From DATJSJ01 sp035504175 (GTDB lineage Bacteria; Pseudomonadota; Alphaproteobacteria; Acetobacterales; Acetobacteraceae), in contig DATJSJ010000066.1 in NCBI GenBank assembly GCA_035504175.1, positions 1-12,457 of the forward strand: a DNA stretch of 12,457 bases. The letters run 5' to 3'. How positions within the stretch are numbered: position 1 is the stretch's first letter; each line of letters opens with the position of its first letter. Positions 7,494 to 12,457 of the stretch are shown piece after piece. The position numbers and the translations under genes are program-made. Below the pieces are notes generated by a model. The model had not been told where the DNA came from and did no database searches. It worked only from the letters and a program-made list of their open reading frames with translations.

Positions 7494-8714
7494 TTGGACT
7501 CCCTGATCACCGCCGCGGCGCACGCGCTCGCCGGGGGCGATCCCCTCGGTGCGTTGAGCCGCGTCGCCCTGCGCGAGGACCCGCCGGCCCTGGCGCTGCG
7601 CGGCATCGCGATGGCGCAGCTCGGCGATCTCGATCGTGCCCGCGCGCTGCTGCGCCGCGCCGGCCGCGCCTTCGGCCCGAAGGAGGCGCTGGCGCGGGCG
7701 CGCTGCGTCGTCGCCGAGGCGGAAATCGCGCTCGCCTCCCGCGACCTGGGCTGGCCGACCCAGTCGCTCGAGGCGGCGCGAGCGATCCTCGAGCGGCACG
7801 GCGACCGGGCGAATGCCGCGCACGCGCGCTATCTCGCAATCCGGCGCCTGCTCCTGATCGGTCGTCTCGACGAGGCGGAGCGCATGCTCGCGGGGCTCGA
7901 CCCGGCACCTCTGCGGCCCGCCCTGCGCGCCGCGCACGAGCTGGTCGTGGCCGGAATCGCGATGCGGCGCCTGCGCGCCACGGTGGCGCACGCGGCGCTT
8001 GATCGCGCCGGGCGGGCGGCGCGCGACGCGGGCATTCCGGCGCTTGCGGCCGAGGTCGACAGCGTCGCGCATGTGCTGACCAGGCCCGCGGCGCGGCTCG
8101 TTGCCCACGGCGAGGAACGTCCGCTCCGCCTGGACGACATCGAGACGCTGCTCGCGTCGGGCGTCCTCGTCGTCGATGCCTGCCGGCATGTCGTGCGCGA
8201 GGCCGGCACGGTGGTTTCGCTCGCCACCCGCCCGGTCCTGTTCGCGCTCGCGCGCGCGCTGGCGGAAGCCTGGCCCGGCGACGTGCCGCGGGAGACGCTG
8301 ATCGCGCGGGCGTTCCGCGCGCGATATGTCGATGAGTCGCACCGCGCGCGCCTGCGCGTCGAGATCGGGCGGCTTCGTGCGGCGTTGCGGACGCTGGCCG
8401 GCCTGCGCGCCACGCAGCGAGGATTCGCGCTCGCGCCGCGCCGGTCACGATCAGTGGTGATTCTGGCACCGACCGTCGAAGACCAGGACTCGGTGGTGCT
8501 CGCCCTTCTCGCCGATGGCGAGGCCTGGTCGAGCTCGGCCCTGGCACTGGCACTCGGCGCCAGCCAGCGCAGCGCGCAGCGGGCTCTCGACCGGCTCGCC
8601 GATCGCGGCAAGGTGCAACCGGTCGGTCGCGGCCGAGCACGCCGCTGGATGACGCCGCCGATGCCCGGCTTCACGACACCGTTGTTACTCCCGCCACCGC
8701 TCCCGGGCGACTAG
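7494..8714 (+). CDS. Winged-helix/HTH regulator with TPR-like N-terminus, divergent from DUF899
   Basis: This is a 406-residue protein, probably a transcription factor. Residues about 16-180 are Ala/Arg/Leu-rich paired helices resembling tetratricopeptide repeats (ALRGIAMAQLGDLDRARALL, then LLLIGRLDEAERMLAGL). Residues about 225-315 look like a winged-helix domain of the OmpR/SARP C-terminal type: LATRPVLFALARALAEAWP, RLRVEIGRLRAAL and a terminal T-x-RGFAL hairpin. A second helix-turn-helix follows at about 333-385 (VVLALLADGEAWSSSALALA, GASQRSAQRALDRLA), then a Pro-rich tail. Start choice: the frame is open upstream to ATGs at 7428 and 7383, but the upstream peptide is Gly/Arg-rich and unlike protein, while MDSLITAAAHALAGG from TTG 7494 begins a good helix. 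There is only a weak GGCGGG ribosome site. The gene is 9 bp from the downstream propeller gene, implying one operon. The domain order is seen; the target is inferred. Confidence 0.8.
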   Translation: MDSLITAAAHALAGGDPLGALSRVALREDPPALALRGIAMAQLGDLDRARALLRRAGRAFGPKEALARARCVVAEAEIALASRDLGWPTQSLEAARAILERHGDRANAAHARYLAIRRLLLIGRLDEAERMLAGLDPAPLRPALRAAHELVVAGIAMRRLRATVAHAALDRAGRAARDAGIPALAAEVDSVAHVLTRPAARLVAHGEERPLRLDDIETLLASGVLVVDACRHVVREAGTVVSLATRPVLFALARALAEAWPGDVPRETLIARAFRARYVDESHRARLRVEIGRLRAALRTLAGLRATQRGFALAPRRSRSVVILAPTVEDQDSVVLALLADGEAWSSSALALALGASQRSAQRALDRLADRGKVQPVGRGRARRWMTPPMPGFTTPLLLPPPLPGD

Positions 8715-8723
8715 GCTCCCGGC

Positions 8724-9392
8724 ATGACAAGCTCCAAGGCCGAGATCCTGCGCGAATACGGACCGTTTCCCGGTGTCGACCATGTGGACGGGGTGACGTT
8801 CGACGGCCGGCACGTCTGGTTCGCGTCCGGTGACCGGCTCAACGCCATCGACCCTGCGACCGGGGCGACGGCAAAGACGCTCGATGTCGCCGGGCATGCC
8901 GGAACCGCCTTCGACGGGCGGCATCTGTTCCAGCTCGCCGAGGATCGCATCCAGCGGATCGACCCGGCATCCGGCCGCGTGCTCGCCACCATTCCGGCCC
9001 CCGGCGGCGGCGGTGATTCGGGACTGGCCTGGGCAGAGGGAACGCTCTGGGTGGGCCAGTATCGCGAGCGGAAGATCCATCAGATCGACCCCGAGACCGG
9101 GGCGATCCTTCGCACCATCCAGTCCAACCGCTTCGTCACCGGCGTGACCTGGGTCGAGGGCGAGCTCTGGCACGGCACCTGGGAGGGCGACAGAAGCGAT
9201 TTGCGGCGCATCGATCCGGAAACGGGGGAGGTGCTGGAAAGGATCGACATGCCGGAAGGCGTGGGCGTGTCAGGGCTCGAATCCGATGGTGCCGGCGCGT
9301 TCTTCTGCGGCGGCGGCGATAGCGGGAAACTGCGCGTAATCCGCCGGCCGCTTCGCACGGCCGCACCCAGCGGCGGCCGCGGCAGGCGCTGA
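8724..9392 (+). CDS. Small cytoplasmic beta-propeller protein, virginiamycin B lyase-like fold (Vgb-like/SMP-30-like)
   Basis: This is a 222-residue protein of unknown reaction. It has four clear repeats ending in an IDP-x-TG/SG turn: residues 42-47, 79-84, 121-126 and 163-168, spaced 37-42 residues apart, each preceded by a W- or F-rich strand such as VWFASGDRL, LFQLAED, LWVGQYRERK and LWHGTWEGD. That spacing is typical of beta-propeller blades, as in virginiamycin B lyase and glutamine-cyclotransferase-like proteins. At 222 residues it has fewer blades than full Vgb (about 300 residues). There is no signal peptide, so it is cytoplasmic, unlike most secreted relatives. It starts 9 bp after the regulator stop, so it is probably co-transcribed and translationally coupled; the upstream ribosome site is weak. 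An antibiotic lyase activity should not be assumed; a binding or sensing partner of the regulator is equally possible. Confidence 0.83.
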   Translation: MTSSKAEILREYGPFPGVDHVDGVTFDGRHVWFASGDRLNAIDPATGATAKTLDVAGHAGTAFDGRHLFQLAEDRIQRIDPASGRVLATIPAPGGGGDSGLAWAEGTLWVGQYRERKIHQIDPETGAILRTIQSNRFVTGVTWVEGELWHGTWEGDRSDLRRIDPETGEVLERIDMPEGVGVSGLESDGAGAFFCGGGDSGKLRVIRRPLRTAAPSGGRGRR

Positions 9393-9419
9393 CAGGCGCC
9401 GTTTCCCCGCTCGCCGCCT

Positions 9420-9445
9420 GGCCTGCGCGGCATCGGAACCAGGCC
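9420..9445. terminator. Possible bidirectional hairpin between convergent propeller and AmpG genes
   Basis: In the 63-bp convergent gap, GGCCTG (9420-9425) pairs with CAGGCC (9440-9445) around a 14-nt loop; a shifted register GCCTGG/CCAGGC is also possible. No T-run follows. It is a weak candidate, supported mainly by its position between two convergent genes. Confidence 0.3.
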
Positions 9446-9455
9446 GACGGCATGG

Positions 9456-10763
9456 CTACGCCCGCGCCAGCCGCTCCCGCCGGAGCAGGTCCAGCATGAT
9501 CAGCATCGCCGGCAGCGCGGTGAAAATGGTCAGGCCGTAGAACGGCACCCAACCCAGTGCCTCGGCGAGGAACCCGGACAGGCCGCCGATCGTGCGCAAC
9601 GCCAGCGCCGCCAGCGACGAGAGCAGCGCGTATTGCGTCGCGGTGAACTCCGGCGAGCACAGGCCGGAGAGAAAGGTGATGAAGGCGGCATCGGCCATTG
9701 CTTCGGCGAAGGCCTCGACCACCACCTTGGCGTACAGGATGTGCGGATCGCCGTGCGACACGGCGAGCGCGAAATACATTCCCATCGACGCCATCTGCAC
9801 GAAGCCGGTCAACACCAGCGCGCGTCCGGCGCCGAGCCGGATCACCAGCCAGCCGCCGAACGCGGCGCCGGCGAGGCTCGCCGCGAGATTCGGCACGCTG
9901 GTCGCGAGCGCCACCTGCGCCCGGTTGAAGCCCATCGCGCGATAGAAGGGCGCCGCCATGGTGCCGGCCATCGCCTCGCCGAGCTTGAACAGCATGACGA
10001 AGGCGAGCGTTTCGCCGGCGCGCGGCCGGGTGGCGAAATCGCGCAGCGGTGCGACCACCGCGCCGCGCATGCGCGCGAGAAATCCGGCGCCGACCCGCGC
10101 CGGCGGCCGTCCCGCCGGCTCGCGCGCCAGCAAGGTCACCGGCACGCCGAGGGCGACGAGTGCTGCCATCAGCAGCAGCGAACCGTGCCAGCCGAGCGGC
10201 GTCGCCAGCGCGATCGCGCCGCCCACCGAGACCAGCAGCGCGATGCGGTAGCCCCAGACATAGGCGGCCATTGCGGCACCCTGCAGGCGCTGGGGAAAGG
10301 TCTCGATGCGCCAGGCATCGATGCCGATGTCCTGGGTCGCGGAGAGGAAGGCGACCAGCGCCGCGGCGGCGATGCAGGGGATCGGTGCGCGTGCCGGATC
10401 GGACAGCGCCAGCAGCGCGCAGGCGGCGGCGAGCGCCGGCTGCACCGCCAGCAGCCAGCCGCGCCGCCGCCCGAACCGGGCGAGGAACAGCGGCGGCCGC
10501 ACCTGGTCGAGCAGCGGCGCCCAGAGGAATTTCAGCGAGTAGGACAGGCCGATATTGGCGGTGAGCCCGATCGCGGCGAGCGACACCCCGCCCTCGCTCA
10601 GCCATTGCCGCAGGGTGAAGCCGGAGAGCGGCAGCGGCAGGCCGGAGACGAAACCGTACGCGGCCATCAGCAGCAGCGCGCGATCCGGGCGCCGCCAGCG
10701 CCGCGGGCGCGGCGGCGCGCGGTCCAGCGGGTCAGCCCGACCGGTCTCGCCGGAATCGGGCAT
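9456..10763 (-). CDS. ampG: AmpG-type muropeptide permease (MFS/PAT family)
   Basis: This is a 435-residue inner-membrane transporter of the major facilitator superfamily. AmpG imports GlcNAc-anhydro-MurNAc peptides released during cell-wall turnover for recycling; in many Gram-negatives this also feeds beta-lactamase induction. AmpG-specific landmarks: FVSGLPLPLSGFTLRQWL near residue 40, YSLKFLWAPLLDQ, FGRRRGWLLAVQPALA in the first loop, SATQDIGIDAWRIETFP in helix 4-5 and a second half with FKLGEAMAGTMAAPFYRAMGF. About twelve hydrophobic segments are visible. An N-terminal Arg/Pro-rich stretch of about 30 residues precedes helix 1. The start is ATG 10763; a GTG directly upstream (10766) is equivalent, and neither has a good ribosome site. 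No AmpR, AmpC or AmpD gene is nearby, so only the recycling role is suggested by context. A long opposite-strand open frame here is a shadow. Confidence 0.92.
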   Translation of the reverse strand: MPDSGETGRADPLDRAPPRPRRWRRPDRALLLMAAYGFVSGLPLPLSGFTLRQWLSEGGVSLAAIGLTANIGLSYSLKFLWAPLLDQVRPPLFLARFGRRRGWLLAVQPALAAACALLALSDPARAPIPCIAAAALVAFLSATQDIGIDAWRIETFPQRLQGAAMAAYVWGYRIALLVSVGGAIALATPLGWHGSLLLMAALVALGVPVTLLAREPAGRPPARVGAGFLARMRGAVVAPLRDFATRPRAGETLAFVMLFKLGEAMAGTMAAPFYRAMGFNRAQVALATSVPNLAASLAGAAFGGWLVIRLGAGRALVLTGFVQMASMGMYFALAVSHGDPHILYAKVVVEAFAEAMADAAFITFLSGLCSPEFTATQYALLSSLAALALRTIGGLSGFLAEALGWVPFYGLTIFTALPAMLIMLDLLRRERLARA

Positions 10764-10807
10764 CACGGCGCCGGTGTCGCGATGAGCGAAGCAGGATCGC
10801 GGCAGGC

Positions 10808-10842
10808 GCGCCCGGTCCTGCGAGCGTCGCGGGACCGGGCGC
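10808..10842 (-). terminator. Very stable hairpin after the Thr/His-rich gene
   Basis: Left arm 10808-10818 and right arm 10832-10842 are perfect 11-bp reverse complements, almost all G-C. The stem continues after one mismatched pair as GCGA/TCGC with a 3-nt loop. It starts 5 bp beyond the stop of the His-rich gene and 45 bp before ampG. It lacks a U-run, as is common for terminators in high-GC genomes. It probably separates the two genes into different transcripts. Confidence 0.7.
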
Positions 10843-10847
10843 AGCTC

Positions 10848-11231
10848 TCACTTCTGCGAGCCGCCGGCGCCGGTGGCAGCGCCGCCGGTCCCGCCATTGC
10901 TGGTATTGCCGCCTGTGCCGCCGGAGGGCGCCGTCGTTCCCGTGGGACGCTCGGTGTTGCCGGTGTGGTGGGACGTGCTGGCGGTCTTGTGGTGCTGGGT
11001 GTGGTGCTTCGTCGACGCGGTGTGATGGTGCGTCGTGTGATGGCTCGTCGGATGGTGGTGCGACGTGGTCTTGTGCGTCGACGTCGGCTGCTTCGGCGCC
11101 GGCGCCGGTGTCGTCTCGGTGCTGGTGGCGCCGCCGGTCTGGTCGGTCTGGGCGAAAGCCGGCAGGGCGGCGAACGGCACCAGCAGCGTCGCGCCGATCA
11201 GCGCGTGCCGAAGGATGCGTGTGGTGGCCAT
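10848..11231 (-). CDS. Small secreted Thr/His-rich low-complexity protein
   Basis: This is a 127-residue protein with a clear Sec signal peptide (1-27: charged RILRH, hydrophobic ALIGATLLVPFAALPA, cleavage after AFA). The mature part is low complexity: Thr/Ala/Pro-rich 28-50, then a segment 53-89 with 15 histidines in HH and HHH clusters separated by Ser/Thr/Lys, then a Gly/Thr/Asn-rich tail to 127. There is no cysteine. I recognise no family. His clusters in periplasmic proteins often bind Zn, Ni or Cu, so metal buffering is possible; a cell-envelope filler role is equally open. The start at ATG 11231 has AGGAG 7 nt upstream; a longer frame to 11276 would put that ribosome site inside the gene. 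It is flanked by a promoter candidate upstream and a strong hairpin downstream, so it is likely a one-gene unit. Such repeats vary quickly and are often annotated as hypothetical. Confidence 0.82.
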   Translation of the reverse strand: MATTRILRHALIGATLLVPFAALPAFAQTDQTGGATSTETTPAPAPKQPTSTHKTTSHHHPTSHHTTHHHTASTKHHTQHHKTASTSHHTGNTERPTGTTAPSGGTGGNTSNGGTGGAATGAGGSQK

Positions 11232-11327
11232 CGATGGTCTCCTGGGTGCAGGGAAGCGGACAGGACGAAGCGGCACGCACGCAATCGCCGACGCGCTGAC
11301 GGCTGGCCGCGACTCCTGAGCCTATGC

Positions 11328-11356
11328 AGCATAGGGCCGGGTTGCGCCCAGGTCAC
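11328..11356 (-). promoter_or_regulatory. Candidate promoter of the Thr/His-rich gene
   Basis: On the minus strand GTGACC (11351-11356, 4 of 6 matches to TTGACA) and TATGCT (11328-11333, 4 of 6 to TATAAT) are separated by exactly 17 nt. The -10 overlaps a 15-bp inverted repeat (CCTATG at 11321-11326, CATAGG at 11330-11335), which may serve as an operator. The predicted transcript would have a leader of about 90 nt. Match quality is modest. Confidence 0.4.
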
Positions 11357-11481
11357 GATCGGATCGCAGGAACCGGCTCTAAGCCGCGAGAATCGCTGGC
11401 GGTTGGTACATCGGCAACGCATCGCGTCGCCGGCCCGCGTGGCCCCGCGTCCGACCTCGGGCGTCCGGCGGGGATGCCAGA

Positions 11482-12457
11482 TCAGGCCGCCTCAGTGTCC
11501 CGCCGCTCGGCCCGCTTGCGGGCATGCGGATCGAGGTGCCGCTTGCGCAGCCGCACCGCCGACGGGGTGACTTCGACCAGCTCGTCATCCTCGACATAGG
11601 CGATCGCCTGCTCCAGGCTCATCCGCCGCGGCGGGGTCAGCAGCATCGCGTCATCCTTGCCGGCGGCGCGGATGTTGGTCAGCTTCTTCTCCTTGATCGG
11701 ATTGACCTCAAGGTCGCTGCCGCGGCTGTTCTCGCCCAGGATCATGCCCTCGTAGACTTTCTCGCCCGGGCTGACGAACAGCGTGCCGCGCTCCTGGATG
11801 TAGAACAGCGCGTAGTGCACCGCCTCGCCGCCCTCGGTGGAGATCAGCGTGCCGTTGCGCCGGCCCTCGACCGTCCCCTTCCATGGCGCATAGCCGGCGA
11901 ACAGCCGGTTCATGATGCCGGTGCCGCGGGTGTCGGTCAGGAACTCCCCGTGGTAGCCGATCAGGCCGCGGCTGGGGATCAGGAAGGTGATGCGCTGCTT
12001 GCCGGCGCCGGACGGGCGCAGGTCGGTCATCTCGCCCTTGCGGCGCGCCATCTTGTCGACGACCACGCCGGCGTACGGCTCGTCGACGTCGATCAGGACT
12101 TCTTCCATCGGCTCCTCGCGGGCGCCCGTTTCCGGGTTCTCGCGGGTCAGCACGCGCGGTCGGCCGATGGTCAGCTCGAACCCCTCGCGGCGCATCTGCT
12201 CGATCAGCACGCCAAGCTGCAGCTCGCCGCGGCCGGCGACCTCGAACGCCTCGAACTCGTTGCTGTCGGAGACCTTGATCGCAACGTTGCCCTCGGCCTC
12301 CCGGTAGAGCCGGTCGCGGATCTGCCGTGAGGTGACCTTCTTGCCCTCGCGCCCCGCCAGCGGCCCGTCGTTGATGCGGAACGTCATGGCGAGCGTCGGC
12401 GGGTCCATGGGGATGGCAGGCAGCGGCCCGGTGAGTTCCGGGGCGCCGATCGTGTCC
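11482..12457 (-). CDS. typA: Ribosome-associated GTPase TypA/BipA, C-terminal half (5' truncated)
   Basis: The gene continues past the right edge; 324 residues of the usual 600-610 are present. TypA/BipA is a translational GTPase that binds the 70S ribosome and aids 50S assembly and stress or cold adaptation. The GTP-binding domain and beta-barrel domain are outside. Seen here are the end of the domain linker (DTIGAPELTGPLPAIPMDPPT), the EF-G-III-like domain with AGRGELQLGVLIEQMRREGFE, the EF-G-V-like domain with SRGLIGYHGEFLTDTRGTGI and FAGYAPWKG, and the TypA-specific C-terminal domain (LFVSPGEKVYEGMILGEN, VNPIKEKKLTNIRAAGKDD, TPPRRMSLEQAIAYVEDDELVEVTP, SAVRLRKRHLDPHARKR). The internal ATG at 12408 is not the start, because conserved sequence continues upstream of it to the window end. 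The residues match typical proteobacterial TypA throughout. Confidence 0.97.
   Translation of the reverse strand, partial: DTIGAPELTGPLPAIPMDPPTLAMTFRINDGPLAGREGKKVTSRQIRDRLYREAEGNVAIKVSDSNEFEAFEVAGRGELQLGVLIEQMRREGFELTIGRPRVLTRENPETGAREEPMEEVLIDVDEPYAGVVVDKMARRKGEMTDLRPSGAGKQRITFLIPSRGLIGYHGEFLTDTRGTGIMNRLFAGYAPWKGTVEGRRNGTLISTEGGEAVHYALFYIQERGTLFVSPGEKVYEGMILGENSRGSDLEVNPIKEKKLTNIRAAGKDDAMLLTPPRRMSLEQAIAYVEDDELVEVTPSAVRLRKRHLDPHARKRAERRDTEAA

Noticed and set aside
8724..9392. Streptogramin-resistance (virginiamycin B lyase) gene
   Set aside because: Only the propeller fold is shared; the protein is shorter than Vgb and its neighbours do not suggest antibiotic resistance, so the resistance function was not assigned.
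10764..11481. Possible short repeat array or mobile-element remnant in the Thr/His-rich area
   Set aside because: The repetitive GTG/GTC runs are the codons for the His/Thr segment; no target-site duplications, terminal repeats or transposase pieces are seen.
9633..11570. A 645-codon plus-strand open frame across the ampG and Thr/His-rich region
   Set aside because: It is antisense to ampG and the signal-peptide protein, both well supported, and reads as Arg/His/Gln/Gly-rich low complexity typical of the complement of GC-rich codons.

Overview
The window is 12.5 kb of high-GC DNA, densely coding on both strands. The protein families suggest an alphaproteobacterium, possibly Rhodospirillales or Acetobacterales; that placement is inferred from gene families and base composition, not from a marker gene. 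I see no rRNA, tRNA, CRISPR array, insertion sequence or prophage. Twelve gene calls are made: ten complete genes, plus a diguanylate cyclase cut by the left edge and typA cut by the right edge.

Left part (1-4275). The end of a GGDEF gene (+) converges on, and overlaps, a three-gene minus-strand ABC importer operon read from 3385 down to 263: a Tat-exported periplasmic binding protein, a CUT2 (RbsC-like) permease and a short single-domain ATPase of the FrcA type. The permease stop and ATPase start share an ATGA. A FadR/FCD-type GntR repressor is transcribed divergently. The spacer between it and the binding protein is a strikingly AT-rich island with a perfect -35 hexamer and a near-perfect 14-bp palindrome between -35 and -10, which looks like the operator of this regulator. 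No sugar-catabolic enzyme is present, so the substrate cannot be read from context.

Middle part (4276-9392). After a 318-bp gene-free spacer comes gshB (glutathione synthetase). Convergent to it are a DUF899 thioredoxin-like protein and a DUF2182 membrane protein (minus strand, in that order). Divergent from DUF899 are a 406-residue winged-helix regulator with a TPR-like N-terminus and, 9 bp after it, a small cytoplasmic beta-propeller protein related to the virginiamycin B lyase fold. The DUF899/regulator/propeller trio looks like a functional module and is the most promising little-described system here.

Right part (9393-12457). Three minus-strand genes: an AmpG-type muropeptide permease, a small secreted Thr/His-rich protein flanked by a promoter candidate and a very strong terminator hairpin, and the C-terminal half of the ribosome-associated GTPase TypA/BipA.

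Most large open frames opposite these genes are shadows of GC-rich codon usage. Start codons were chosen by ribosome binding sites and family length; several are non-ATG or moved inward from the longest frame.
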